Part shown: piece by piece, positions 1-11,300 of the stretch
Layout: each line of letters starts with the position of its first letter
Position numbering within the stretch: position 1 is the stretch's first letter
From: Ampullaceana balthica
Taxonomy: Eukaryota; Mollusca; Gastropoda; Lymnaeidae
Direction of reading: 5' to 3'
Assembly (NCBI GenBank): GCA_944989445.1
Contig: CALYLW010000136.1
Location: 310,001-374,000 of the forward strand
Length of the DNA: 64,000 bases
Notes under the pieces: model-generated
Told to the model about the DNA's origin: nothing
Seen by the model: the letters and a program-made list of their open reading frames with translations, nothing else
Database searches by the model: none
Made by a program: the position numbers and the translations under genes

Positions 1-360
1 GGATGAAGAAGTCAGGCCACATCAAACTGGCAGTTAAGGATCTGCACTGGCTTCATGTGACTGGGCGAGTAGACCACACTGACTAACGGTTGTTTAGATT
101 AATCAGCGCCGCAGCATTTGCGGGAAATAACATCGGAACATGTATCTCTAAAGGGGCTGCATTCCCAAAGGGGATGGACGCACGAGGAAGTCCCTCGGCA
201 TATACTCCTTTGAATCGGCTGCACCAAAATTGTGGAACAATAAGACACATTAAGAAACATTTTAAGACTTTATTTATTTAAGAGATATTTTAAACACCTG
301 ATCGCAACGGGAATGTTGGGCTAGTATGGATGGTGTTAGCGCCATAGAAGAAAGCCATTA
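1..360 (+). mobile_element. 3' end of a CR1/L2-like LINE (truncated)
   Basis: Frame 3 from base 3 reads a peptide containing AVKDLHWLHV, which matches the LHWLPV-type motif found after the reverse-transcriptase core of CR1/L2-clade LINEs. After a stop, another frame reads FESAAPKLWN, matching the AAPKLWNSLP motif near the end of the same ORF2. The tail includes GCCATAGAAGAAAGCCATTA, and a near-identical tail lies at 52440-52725, so both belong to one family. The copy runs off the left edge of the window and is broken by stops and frameshifts. It is a dead fragment. Confidence 0.72.
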
Positions 361-383
361 TCACCTCCCGTCTTCTTGCACCA

Positions 384-932
384 GACTCACAAAATGTTTA
401 CTAGCAATGGTTCCCCCAACAACCAAACTCACAAAATGTTAACAAGCCATGGTTCCCCCAACAACAAAAACTCACAAAATGTTCACAAGCCATGGTTCCC
501 ACAACAACCAAACTCACAAAATTTTCACAAGCCATGGTTCCCCCAACAACCAAAGTAACAAAATGTTCACAAGCCATGGTTCCCCCAACAACCAAACTCA
601 CAAAATATTCACCAAGCCATGGTTCCCCCAACAACCACACTCACAAAATGTTCACAAGCCATGGTTCCTCCAACAACCAAACTCATACAATTTTCACAAG
701 CCATGGTTCCCCCAACAACCAAACTTAAAAAAATGTTCACAAGCAATGCTTTCCCCAACAACCAAACTCACAAAATGTTCACAAGCCATGGTTCCCCAAA
801 CAACCAAACTCACAAAATGTTCACAAGCCATGGGTTCAACCCAAACAGCCAAACCCACAAAATGTTCACAAGCCATTGGTCCCCCAACAACAGGACTCAC
901 AAAATGTTCACAAGCCCCAACAGCCTGACTCT
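384..932. repeat. 42-bp minisatellite, about 13 copies
   Basis: Head-to-tail units of 42 bp, each holding ACTCACAAAATG, AAGCCATGG and a CCCCCAACAACC block, with point changes and small indels between units. As 42 is divisible by three, several frames stay open on both strands; I take these reading frames as by-products of the repeat. Confidence 0.93.
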
Positions 933-1240
933 AAAATGCAGTTTTTTTCCGTCCCCTGTTGGAGCGGCTCTGGGGATTCCCCTATTTACAGAACATTGGC
1001 TTGTGCTCCATATTTTATGAAGGCAGGACACGGCTCAATGAGTATCTGGCGCCGATGTGGACGGGTCAAGACATGACGTGGTCGTGTGCCCCACATAGGA
1101 GATCAGGGCTTCAGGTTGGACACGACCGAACTCATTTTTTTAAAACGAGTTTTATTTACCTGTAATTAGTTAACCTTATGCGTCCTCTTGTCCGCTTATG
1201 TCCAGTATCAAGGGTAGTTAGTTCATCCTGAGCGATCCGG
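933..1240. other. Non-coding interval
   Basis: Moderately GC-rich DNA after the minisatellite. Short open frames occur but I recognise no domain. It may be remnant mobile-element sequence. Confidence 0.4.
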
Positions 1241-1257
1241 AGCAGGATACTAAAATA

Positions 1258-1775
1258 AAACAAACCCACAAAAACAAAGTTTTTGACTATAAATCCCTTA
1301 TATATGAGACATAACTAAAAGTATTTACAAATATTTACAGACTGAATCTGTCTTAACTCAAATTTGCTTCATAACCCTGGGGGGGGGGAGTCTGGTCACC
1401 GATCGCTTGACCGAGCTCAGCGTGACACGTAAAATGTAAACAAAAGCACGCCGGTACTTTGATGGGTCGCGTCAACGCGTGACTGAATAATCCCGTGAAA
1501 AAATAAAACAATGACAAACAGTGAGTTTGAATTACATACGTTATATAAGGATAAACTAAAAAGGCATACATTTAATTACGGTACGTTCGATCGATCTGAA
1601 ATTTTGATATGATGCATTGTTAGGTGAGACGGGTCCTTGTGCCAAATTTCAGCTCGATCGGATCACGGGAAGTGGGTCATTTTTTACTTTTGTTTTTCGA
1701 CCCGCCCATGAGATGACGACAGAACGACAGAGAGACAGAGACGGCGGTGAAGTTAATATAAGGGATTTAATAAAA
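1258..1775 (-). mobile_element. R1 repeat family copy (non-autonomous element)
   Basis: Bounded by AAATCCCTTATATATG on the left and AATATAAGGGATTTAA on the right, i.e. inverted copies of AAATCCCTTATA. In between are blocks shared with 54541-55650, read in the opposite orientation: a segment with CGATCGATCTGAAATTTTGA, a segment with AAATTTCAGCTCGATCGG, a C-rich run near 1380 and a short AGAGACAGAGAC tract where other copies carry a long GA/CT microsatellite. No coding capacity. The class is unknown; subterminal inverted repeats plus an internal microsatellite resemble Helentron-derived HINE elements, but this is inference. Confidence 0.7.
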
Positions 1776-2078
1776 ACGTTCCCAGTTCATATGGTTAATC
1801 TTGTGTCTGCTGGGACGTTTGTAGTTGCTTAAATGGGAATATTATGTTTTTCTTTTGTTGAGCGACAGTGTCGGATGTTTGGTTTGCAGTTCAAACTAGT
1901 TTTTATATTTGATCTCATCTCCAACCTCTCTGACCCCTCCCCCGCTAGAAATAACTGACAACATTCTAGAGGAAACAAACACACGTAATCATGTTTTTTC
2001 TCTTTTAAATTGTCAATGGTTCAATAGAAATATACTACGTAGGGCATAAAGTGGGTGTAACGCATAATTTAGACTGAT

Positions 2079-2136
<58 letters not shown>

Positions 2137-2190
2137 TATATATATTATATTAATTTTAATTTAATCGTTAACCTTTGAAAAATTAACGAT
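1776..2190. other. AT-rich non-coding interval with (TA)n
   Basis: No gene seen. It contains a (TA)n microsatellite at about 2082-2133, then an AT-rich stretch with ATTAACGATTAATTAATC that resembles the ends of hAT elements and leads into the relic downstream. Confidence 0.6.
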
Positions 2191-2860
2191 TAATTAATCA
2201 ATAATTTCGATTAAAGCCAAAAATTGAATTTATGGTGTCATAAGTAGCATTTATTAAACGTACTTGTTGAAAATCTAACTAACACTGGAATGTCTTCTTT
2301 ATATGACATCATTTAACCAACAACACAAACAGACAAGTGTATTGACATTATTTGGTTCAAGTGATGAGCGGGTCTTATTGACAATATAACCAGCGAGCTG
2401 AATAATCGTTCAGATAGCATTAGATTGTCTAGGCCAGGGGTCGGGAAACTTTTTTGTTTATTACAGCGCCATAAACACCTCAAATTTTGAAAAGGTAGCT
2501 CTGTGAGAGCCATACATAAAGTTTAAAACTAAAAATTCAAGAAAATGTGTGCATGTTTTTGTAATTTCAACACTAAAAGTACAATAATTATGTCTCTGAA
2601 TTATTTTTCATAATATTGTTATGCTGTTCCGTTAAAATTTGCAATTAATATGTATATCAAATGAGGGGAATATACGGGTTTTTATAATCGAACATTTTTC
2701 TGAGAGCCAGATGCAGCCATCAATAGAGCCAAATCTGCCTCGCGAGCCATGGTTTCCCGACCCCTGGTCTAGGCTGAAGTTTCTGATACTGTAGTAGATG
2801 TTTGGTTTGCAGGTGATTTGTAAGCGAAGTGTTAGAACCATGGTAGAAATGTTCCCTTTA
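2190..2860 (-). pseudogene. hAT transposase 3' end, decayed, split by a MITE
   Basis: On the minus strand, 2310-2420 reads LSERLFSS followed by a tail ending SIHLSVCVVG. This fits the C-terminal hATC dimerisation region (SERLFSxAG, then a conserved helix). The same tail recurs on the plus strand at 3520-3625, and the 3' flanks of both copies match as well (the GACATTCCAGTGTTA region and the AAGCCAAAAATT region), so the two are inverted copies. The MITE at 2435-2766 lies inside this copy. Frameshifts, and loss of the upstream coding region, make it a pseudogene. Confidence 0.6.
2435..2766. mobile_element. hAT MITE, 332 bp, perfect 8-bp TSD
   Basis: Terminal inverted repeats CAGGGGTCGGGAAAC and GTTTCCCGACCCCTG bound the element. 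The 8-bp duplication GTCTAGGC lies directly on each side (2427-2434 and 2767-2774). The interior is AT-rich and non-coding. An 8-bp duplication with a CAG...CTG-type end is the hAT signature, so this element was moved in trans by a hAT transposase. Confidence 0.93.
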
Positions 2861-3299
2861 AGCAGCTCGGCTGCGCAGATATTTGACCGAAGCCACACAG
2901 GCGTTTAGAATCAGCGCGCAGCAAATTTTGTAAAATATTGCACAAAAAATGGATGTTGTGCAAATTTGTACACGAGTTTTTTTTAAAAATTTGCACACGG
3001 ACCAACGACGCCTAGACTAAGAGGGAACATTACATGGTAGGGAAACGATTTCTCTCAATGGACACAATAACCTTTATCAATATTTTAAACAATCACGTCA
3101 GTTAATATTTTAAATCCAAAATGTTCGTGTAATCGTCCGGAAATTATTTTATATTTATCGGCCGAAATATTTTTACTTTTTGACTTCAAGTACATTTATA
3201 AATGGTGGGTCGATTAATTATTGACTGACAGGAATGTTCAAAATGTTGATAAAGTTTGCCTACCATGGTTCTAACACTTCCCCTACTTATCGAACCAAA
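2861..3299. other. Non-coding interval between the inverted hAT relics
   Basis: AT-rich, no ORF of note. A short shared block (CCATGGTTCTAACACTTC) occurs at 3263 and inverted near 2830, consistent with an inverted arrangement of one hAT family. Confidence 0.45.
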
Positions 3300-3625
3300 A
3301 TGAAAAGCGTATTAAGCTTATGGCAGTAATGGAGTCTGATTCAGAGACAGAAAATGACGACAGCTCTTCTGATGAATTACTGCGCTACACAATGGAGATG
3401 AAAGTTCCTGAATCATTTAACCCTCTACAGTGGTGGAAACTTAATAAACACCGATATCCGATGATGTCATTCCTTGCCAAGACCGTTTTGTACATACCAG
3501 TTACCTCAGTTCCATGTGAATGATTGTTCTGCTCGGCTGGTTATATTAGACCCGCTCATTACTTGAACCAAATAATGTCAACACACTTGTCTTTTTGCGT
3601 AGTTGGTTAAAAGATGACATATAAA
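3300..3625 (+). pseudogene. hAT transposase C-terminus (hATC) pseudogene
   Basis: The frame from 3320 reads an acidic stretch (SDSETENDD), then NPLQWWKLNKHRYP and LAKTVLYIPVTSVPCE. This is the canonical hATC dimerisation signature (L.WW..N...YP.L..LA...L.IP.TS.PSER.FS.AG). A TGA replaces the expected Arg codon just after CE, and the frame then continues LFCSAGYI. Upstream catalytic regions are absent. A second inverted copy of the same 3' end lies at 2190-2430. The premature stop and truncation mean no active transposase. Confidence 0.8.
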
Positions 3626-3769
3626 GGAGACATCCCAGTGTTATTTATATTTTCAACAAAAAAGTTTAATACGACTTACATGTGCTTATGAAATAATAAA
3701 TTTTATTAAAAGTTATGATGCCATAAGTAACACTTATTAATTTTTGGCTTTTATCGAAATTAGCGATTA

Positions 3770-4030
3770 TTTAGATTTAGTTATGTCTCGTACATATAGG
3801 ATTTATAGTCAAAAACTTTGTTTTTTACAGTTTAAAAAAATCCTTTATATTAACTCGTGGTGACTGTTTTGGGCGCTTGTTTTTCGAAAAAAACTTTGGA
3901 TCGATTTTTAACCCACTTCCTCGTAAGCTAGCGAGCTAAAAGTTAGCAGGCCGACTCGTGCCGATGATAAAAACGATGTATTAAAATTTCAAATCAATCG
4001 CATGAACCGTAATTAAATTATTGAATTTTT
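3770..4030 (+). mobile_element. R1 family, degenerate copy
   Basis: Contains the R1 junction GGATTTATAGTCAAAAACTT followed by a decayed TCCTTTATATTAACTCG start, the ACCCACTTCC segment and a CCGTAATTAAATTATTGAATT block. It is strongly diverged and lacks the microsatellite. Confidence 0.55.
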
Positions 4031-4276
4031 AGATTATTTTATTTATCTCTATGTATCATGTTAAATTTTTTAGATGGAGTGTCGTGGTGCGTATTATATT
4101 GAACGACCTTTTCATTATTACTTTCCTGTTGCACGATTTGGTGCGTATTATATTGAAAATACTTTTTATAAACATATTCCCGATCAGTGCGCATTATATT
4201 AAACACGTTTTACGAGACATAACTAAAATTTTGTATTTTTGGATTGTCTTGCGGTGCGTATTATAATGAACATTCT

Positions 4277-4425
4277 TTTAGTTATGTCTCGTACACAAAG
4301 GATTTATAGCCAAAAACTTGTTCTTTTACGGGTTCTTTTTATTTACTTTTGTTTTTCCGCCCGACCGACCGACCGACCGATCACGACAAGACGGTGAAGT
4401 TAATATAAGGGATTTATAAACAACC
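4277..4425 (+). mobile_element. R1 family, short fragment
   Basis: Starts with TAGTTATGTCTCGTACAC and GGATTTATAGCCAAAAAC, and runs to an inverted AAGTTAATATAAGGGATTT. A CCGA tetranucleotide run sits where other copies have GA/CT repeats. It joins head-to-head with the next copy. Confidence 0.55.
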
Positions 4426-4429
4426 CCGT

Positions 4430-4803
4430 AAAAACAATGTTTTTGAATATAAATCCCTTATATATAAGAGAGAACTTAAAGTATTAATTATGTTTCAACG
4501 CGACAAACATTTACAGCCTGAAACTGAGTGAACTCCTCCTGATGTTAAACACGAGATGTGGTCATCGATGGCAGGCGTGAATTCAAGTGATCCGTAAAAA
4601 TGTAAACAATAGCGAACGCTACATATAGCTTATAGACATAAACTAAAAATGCATTAATTTGATAACGGTACATTCGATCGATCTGAAAGTTTGATACAAT
4701 TTAGTTTTAGGTGACACAAGTCTATGTGCAAAATTTCAGCTCGATAGCGCCACGGAAAGTGTGTCATTTTTTACTTTTGCTTTTCCGCCTGCCCGACGAC
4801 GAA

Positions 4804-4882
<79 letters not shown>

Positions 4883-4930
4883 AAGAGAGAGAGAGAGATG
4901 GTGGTGAAGTTAATATAAGGGATTTAATTA
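4430..4930 (-). mobile_element. R1 family copy with (GA)n core
   Basis: Bounded by ATAAATCCCTTATATATAAG and AATATAAGGGATTTAATT. The order of blocks is the same as at 1258-1775. The microsatellite at 4807-4898 is an almost pure GA run. Confidence 0.72.
4807..4898. repeat. (GA)n microsatellite
   Basis: About 90 bp of nearly pure GA inside an R1 copy. Confidence 0.97.
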
Positions 4931-4939
4931 AACCACCTC

Positions 4940-5340
4940 GTGAAAACAAAGTTTTTGACTATAAATCCCTTATATATAAGACATAACTAAAAATATTGAT
5001 TATCTTCAAATGCGACAAACATTTACAGCCTGAAACTGAGTGAACGCATCCTGGTGTTAAACACGAGATGTGGTCGCCGTTCGGTGGCGTGAAATCAAGT
5101 GACCCTTAACATGTAAACAATAGCGACCACTATTATAGTTTTACATAGATAAACTAAAAAATTGAATAATTTAATTACGGTACATTCGATCGATCTGAAA
5201 TTTTAATACAATGCATTGTTAGGTGACACAAGTCTATGTGCAAAATTTCAGCTCGATAGCATCACGGGATGTGTGTCATTTTTAAATCCCTTATATTAAC
5301 TTCAAAATCTTGTCGTTCGTCGTCCTTCGGGCAGGCGGAA
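4940..5340 (-). mobile_element. R1 family copy with an inverted junction
   Basis: Begins GACTATAAATCCCTTATA and carries the R1 blocks to about 5280. It then switches into an oppositely oriented R1 start (TTTTTAAATCCCTTATATTA) with AGGCGGAAAACAAAAG, so this end is a rearranged or head-to-head junction. Confidence 0.6.
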
Positions 5341-5344
5341 AACA

Positions 5345-5562
5345 AAAGTAAAAAATTTAATAAATGTGTTCGATTAATCGGGAAAAAAATTGTATCGATT
5401 AATTTTGATTAATTATATTCTTAAAACGCATATATAGATCCCGTTAAGGTTCGAGTCATTATTTCGTGAAATCGGTTAAGTCGCGGTAATTCCATGGCTC
5501 CCAAATTTTGTGTAAGTATATATAAGTAAGTAATGGTCGATAACGTATTATATAATAAACCT
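5345..5562. other. AT-rich interval
   Basis: Contains TTCGATTAATCGGG and ATCGATTAATTTTGATTAA, reminiscent of hAT terminal regions. No gene. Confidence 0.35.
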
Positions 5563-5969
5563 TTGAGAGAGAGAGGTAGAGAGAGAGAGGGAGAGAGAGA
5601 GAGAGGGAGGGCGAGAGAGAGGGAGAGAGAGGGAGAGAGAGGGAGAGAGGAGAGAGAGGGAGAGAAGAGAGAGAGATGGATAGAGAAAGGGATAAAGAGA
5701 GGGAGAGAGACGTGGAGAGAGAGAGGGGGATAGAGAGAGGGGGAGAGAGAGAGAGGGGGAGAGAGATGTAGGGAGGGGGAGAGAGGGAGAGAGAGAGGGA
5801 GGGAGAGAGAGAGGGGGGAGAGAGAAAGAGCGAGAGAGAAAGAGCGAGAGAGAAAGGGGGAGAGAGAAAAGGGGGAGAGAGAGGGGCAGCGTGAGAGAGA
5901 GAGGGGGAGAGAGAAAAGGGGGAGAGAGAGGGGCAGCGTGAGAGAGAGAGAGGGAGAGGGAGAGAGAGG
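5563..5969. repeat. GA-rich low-complexity tract
   Basis: About 400 bp of interrupted GAGAGG/GAGAGA repeats. Apparent Arg/Glu-rich frames are artefacts of the composition. Confidence 0.95.
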
Positions 5970-6324
5970 TGTTATGTTCTAATGGACGTCATAAAACAAG
6001 CGGCGATAAACAAAAGATATCAAAAGCTGGAGATCAGATGGGTACTATAGTAGGATAATGAAGAATCAAACAGGGATTGTTCCCAGAGAGAGGAAAGGAC
6101 AACACAGTGTTTATTGCTCTCCAGTGGGCGTAGAGTCAGAGAAATCATTTGTTCTCTGTCTGAAACCAGAGACGAGAGCTGAGCTGGAGAAACGATGTAT
6201 TTTATGATACCACGAGAATAGATGACGCGACGTTCGTGACAATAACAAAACATAAATAAAACAAAAACATGCGTCCGGATATGTGTATAACATGGGGCAC
6301 GAGTTGGGTATAAATAACTTAGGA
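5970..6324. other. Non-coding interval, possible solo LTR
   Basis: 5970-6241 starts TGTTATG and ends GTGACA, an LTR-like TG...CA frame with a purine-rich middle. No flanking duplication is visible and no LTR polyprotein is present in the window, so this is only a possibility. Confidence 0.2.
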
Positions 6325-6440
6325 TGTGTACGGATATCACGAGATGTGTACATATATCACGAGATGTGTACAACTATCACGAGATGTGTACAGCTATCAC
6401 GAGATGTGTACAGATATCACGTGATTTGTACATTGGACAC
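6325..6440. repeat. 20-bp minisatellite, about 5-6 copies
   Basis: Exact 20-bp spacing of TATCACGAGATGTGTACA, with decayed units on both sides (to about 6510). Confidence 0.9.
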
Positions 6441-6984
6441 GAGTTGCATGGTATAAATAACTTGGGATGTGTATAAAAATCACGAGATGCGTACAAAAAA
6501 CTCGAGACTTGTGGTCATGACAACTTCTTCTTAAAGCACAAGACACATTGGACAGTTGTTAAAAGTCATGGCCAGAATGGGCAATTGCCCAAAGTCATGA
6601 GCATATTGGAAAGATGCCCAACGCTTTACAGTTCTTGGGAGAATCCAAAATTTGTAATGGATATAACATAAATAAAGTGTGATGCTGTTTACAAGTCTAA
6701 ATAGATTTTACCTTACATAAATATCACATTTCTATCAGATGTTTTAACGTTTAAAGAATCATGAGCATTAAGTAATAACAAGACCGCAATCTTCTCTCAA
6801 CTCCACCCGTATTTTCCCACACGCCACTTTAAACTTAATAATATTTGGAAATACAATAAATAGAAAAACGGCTGTGTATTTATTTCATGGCTACCAGATG
6901 TGCTACAAATCCTATCTAAACTAAACACATATTCTGGAAGCTTGAGATTACCCTCTTTAAGCTTTGGCTAACACCTGGTCAACC
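6441..6984. other. AT-rich non-coding interval
   Basis: Decayed units of the 20-bp repeat on the left, then unique AT-rich sequence. No gene seen. Confidence 0.5.
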
Positions 6985-7170
6985 TGCTCCATCTGCCGAG
7001 CAGTGCCATACAGCCTGCTCCATCTGCTGAGCAGTGCCATACAGCCTGCTCCATCTGCTGAGCAGTGCCATACAGCCTGCTCCGTCTGCTCAGCAGTGCC
7101 ACACAAAATGCTCCATCTGCTGAGCAGTGCCATGCAGCCTGCTCCATATGATGAGAAGTGCCATACAACA
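6985..7170. repeat. 31-bp minisatellite, 6 copies
   Basis: Units of 31 bp built on GAGCAGTGCCATACAGCC and TGCTCCATCTGCT. The last unit is diverged. Both strands stay open in some frames as a consequence. Confidence 0.93.
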
Positions 7171-7970
7171 TTGTCTTGTTTTGAGACTTGATTTTTAGTT
7201 GAGGAATTGTGGGGCTTCAGTGCTAAACACTTCTAACCCCCACCTCGAAACTGCCAGGACAAATTCATCTACCAGAGAATTCAGTCCTTCTATTTTAAGG
7301 ACATGCTGATCTCAATGAAATTATCAATTGTTATGCTCGGGATGTCCAAGACGGTGGAGAGTAAAGAAAAGTGTTTCAAGTACTAAGCACAAGGACTTAT
7401 TTAACCCCATGTCGTCAATACGTCACTTCCCATTACGTACATCCGGGGACGATGGTCCTATTTTGAGCCGTCTACTCTGTGACATTTGACAAGTTGTTTT
7501 AACCTTCACATTACTCCCACGTGTACATATCTCTCTTTATCTTCCTCCCCCACACTAGCTTTCTCTCACTCTTTCTGTCTCTCTAGTGCACATAAATGCA
7601 CTGTGATAATACCTTATCTTTCTCACATTCCATCGCTTTCTCTCACTCTTTCTGTCTCTCTAGTGCACATAAATGGACGGTAATTACTCTTTATTTTTTT
7701 CTCTGTAGTCTATCTGCCTTACTGTTACTCTTAACCAGTGTCTCTTGTTTTCAGTTCTCTAACATTCTTAAATTTCTCTCTGTTTAGTTGCCAGTCTCTG
7801 TTTATCTCCGTATCAAAAAACGTAGATCTATCTAAATCTTTCTCTTTGCATCTCTCTCTTTTCACCAATCTTCGAAAGCAAAATTACCGACTTGTGTCTC
7901 TCTCGACCATTTCCTAATTTTGATTCCCTCGTCTTTCCATTTATTTCTACTTTCCAACAACTATATTATA
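7171..7970. other. Non-coding, pyrimidine-rich interval
   Basis: 7329-7487 has TGTTATG...GTGACA ends like the segment at 5970-6241. From 7530 the strand is CT-rich with a duplicated block (CTCTCTAGTGCACATAAATG at about 7580 and 7656). No gene recognised. Confidence 0.4.
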
Positions 7971-8201
7971 CTAGCGTACACCCGTCAAAAATGACGGAAG
8001 TTTTCAGCTGAAATATATTTATTTTATAAAAAATGCACTTTTTTTAGGGTGCCTACGGCGCCCACCTTTTTCAAAAGCCCAACTAACTTGTCCTTGTTTG
8101 ATAAATACGAAATATTAAACTTTCTGAAATGTACACAAAGTATTTTATAATAGGGGTTGCAGGGCGCCTACGGCGCCCCTATTCTTTTTTTTATTTTATA
8201 A
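7971..8201 (-). mobile_element. Non-autonomous Helitron X copy 1, 3' part
   Basis: On the minus strand the segment ends with a hairpin (CCGTCA, TTTT loop, TGACGG), a 7-8 nt spacer and CTAG at 7974-7971, followed by T: a standard Helitron 3' end. Upstream are two palindromes based on GGGCGCC-GTA-GGCGCCC. The copy is interrupted at 8201/8202 by the autonomous Helitron and resumes at 16404. The uninterrupted copy at 24003-24455 confirms the continuity. Confidence 0.82.
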
Positions 8202-8219
8202 CTAGCCGGGTTACCCGGC
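8202..8219 (-). other. Helitron 3' terminal hairpin and CTAG
   Basis: Minus strand: a perfect 6-bp stem GCCGGG/CCCGGC with TAA loop, its last C shared with the terminal CTAG, then T of the target. This is the replication termination signal in the rolling-circle model. The hairpin directly abuts CTAG, whereas most other ends in this window keep a 7-9 nt spacer. Confidence 0.85.
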
Positions 8220-8345
8220 GTCGCACGATTAAAATAATAGTCAACAGATTTTTAAAAAAAATTATTTCAATTCATTCATTGAAAAACAATTTAAAAAATA
8301 AATTGAAATGTAATTAAAAATAAGTACATGTAATTTATATATTGC

Positions 8346-11300
8346 TTATATTAAGGCTTGTCGATAGACTATATTTTTGGTTTTTCCGTCTGGTGCAAAA
8401 ATGAAAAGATTTGTATGTGACCCAACTCTAGAACATGCCACATATAGCTGTCCGTGGGCAAAGCATGCTTCCTCAAGTACAATGCCTGCCACTTTTAAAG
8501 ACTGTCCCTGTGCCTTGTTGATAGACATGGCAAATGCAAGCCTGATTGGAAACTGGAGGCGCTTGAAATCAAAAGGCATATCTGTTGGTATTATTGGAAT
8601 TCTTGGGATGAAGACATCTTCTCCTTTGGCGCAGCCTGTCAAAATTGTGGCTTCTATTACATGAGGTAAGAGATGCTTGATGCTCAATCGTGTTCCATTG
8701 CATAGTTTAGGGGGATCCAAATTTCTCAGAAGTATGATAGGAGCTCCGATTTTAAGTTCCAAGTTATGTGATGGCATGCCAGGAGGATCTAATGAATTCA
8801 AAAATTCTGTTGGATAGTAAACAGCTTGGGCCGGATCTGTAACCGTATCAATAGATTTGTAGTTTTTTGAAATGCCTGGTAGAAAATTGTGAATTTGAGA
8901 ATTGATGCTGTTGACACTTGAATTCTTTGGAGCAAGAATGGCCCTTTCGCACAACCACTCAGGATTTTTAAACTGGTCTTGGATGTTTGGAAAAACGGCA
9001 AGTTTCAACTCTTCAAGTGACTTTGCTACAGTGCAAAAATTTGATGGGAAATAAACTGTTCCTGATGCTGGGTCTACCTGCCACTTTCCATCGCCAAGTT
9101 GAAGCAATTGATGTGAGAAGTAGCCTGCTGCATTATCTCCATGTAAATGGACTCTCATGTTGGTGGTCAGAGTCATTTTCTTGACCTGTTTCCACAGAGT
9201 TGAAGCTTTGAGGAAGGCATTCAACTCATTGCTTGGTGTTGACCTTGGAATGACAGGCAAAGTTTGTCGAAAATCTCCAGCTAATACCACAACTGTTCCT
9301 CCCATTAGTTTTGTGTTTCCTTTTAAATCCTGAAGAGAGTTGTTCAAGGCTTCAAGAGCTCGCTTGTGTGACATTGTACACTCATCCCAGACAATGAGAG
9401 AACACTGTTCTAGTACCTTGGCCTTTCCTGATCCTTTTGATATGTTGCAGGTTACATTCTCAGAATGGTTCATGTTCAAATGTAACTTGAAGGCAGAATG
9501 AGCTGTTCTACCCCCTGCAAGCAATGTTGATGCTATGCCAGAAGAAGCAACGGCTATAGCAATACCTTTGTCTCGTCTGATTGTAGCCAAGAGCAAATTG
9601 ATCACAAATGTTTTACCTGTACCTCCTGGAGCATCAAGGAATATGATTCCACCTTTTTTTGAGGTAACCAGTTCTAAGATGTGAATGTAGGCAGCTCTTT
9701 GATCCTCAACTAAACGTGGTTGATTTTCTGAGACATAGGCCATCAATTCATTTGTGTTATAATTTTGTTCTCGTAGAATTTCACTATTCTGAAGATTGTT
9801 TTCATTTCTTTGAGGCGTTGGTAACCCAAACTGGTCAAGGTTCCTTCCTGACATTGATACACACAAATCCTCCAACAACATAAGACACCTTTTGTAAATC
9901 TCATTAGAGAACTCAATTAGCAGTGTTTGATTCTCTCTCTTAGTTTGCAACATAATGTCCTCACTCAAATCTGTTTTAAATGTATCCCAGAGAGCAAGTG
10001 GATTAGAAACAGAGCATGTTGTCAGCAAAATTGAAAACAGATGTCTCAAACGGGTAGGTGATTGAGATGTACATGCCTCCTCCATGGTCAAGACCCAATG
10101 GTGATCGTTTTCTAGTAGCCCTTGCATTTGGCAAGCTTCCCTAAATGTAGCACACACATGACCATCAACAGTTTTTAAGTCAGTGTAGGATGTTGGTCCT
10201 CTAACAACATGAAGTAGCATCCTCAAAAAGAAGCATTCTGCATTAGATGGGTGAACGGTGTACACACGTCCCAATGCATCTGAAGATTTTATCCCTGGAT
10301 GATATTCAACATCTGCTCCTTGTTTTCGGCGTTTAAATAATTTTTGAGAAGCATTCCAAGTATAGTACCTTGGAACCACACAATAGAGAATGGTTTTTGC
10401 AAAGTCATCTTGTTGGCACAGTTGACAAAAAGCTGTCAAAGTTGTTCTTGGTGGCTCCAGAATTTGATGATATATATTTTCTTGGTTGAAGTATACTCTT
10501 TGCCCATTTTCAAGATGAACACTCAAGTAAACAACTGTTGGATACCGTTCATGAATTTGGAAATTCAAAATTCTCCAGACTGCTTCATTACTGCTGATGT
10601 AACGACCCATTAGAAATTTTTGCACCTCATCTGGATTCTCTTGGTTTCCTTCAAGACCAAAAACGGCCTGGTCACTTCCTTTATTGACGTACTTGCAGAT
10701 GTATTTGATGGCCTTGACAGATTGGCAAGATTCGACATTTATGTGAGCTTGAAACATTTTTGTCAAAATTGGAGTGTAGGGAACCAACCATCTGTTGTCC
10801 ATTTCTATTTTTTGATATGTTGAACCAACCTTCATTTTGATTTTTGCAGTAAAACCACAATCTCCTGGTTTACGGCGTCTGTACACAGGATAGCCATCTT
10901 CACCAGTTTTAGTTTCTTGTATCAAATTCCTTGGATATTTTTTTGAGCATTTCCCATCAACCATGCAAGCAGAGTTTCTGTTCAAGTTTCCACAGGGTCC
11001 ATGCAGCATATTTTTCACAACAATTTTAAACAAAAAATTATCTTGTGTAGAGTTTGGTATTTCTGCTGAGATTACATTGTCAAGTTGATTAGGTCGTAAT
11101 TTTTTCATCAGCCAGATTAGGATGTGTGGATGGGGTAAGCCTCTCTTCTGCCATTCAATTGAGTACATCCAGCATCTCGTTTCACCATAGACATGACTTT
11201 TTGTAATGACTCCCATTAATTTTGATAGTTTTCGTTTGAAGACTCTAGCAACCAAATCATGTCGATCCACTGCTGATTGGCCAGGTAAAAGATGAGCCTG

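Noticed and set aside
4711..5733. Arg/Glu-rich ORFs over GA tracts
   Set aside because: Pure consequences of GA microsatellites in R1 and the adjacent low-complexity region.
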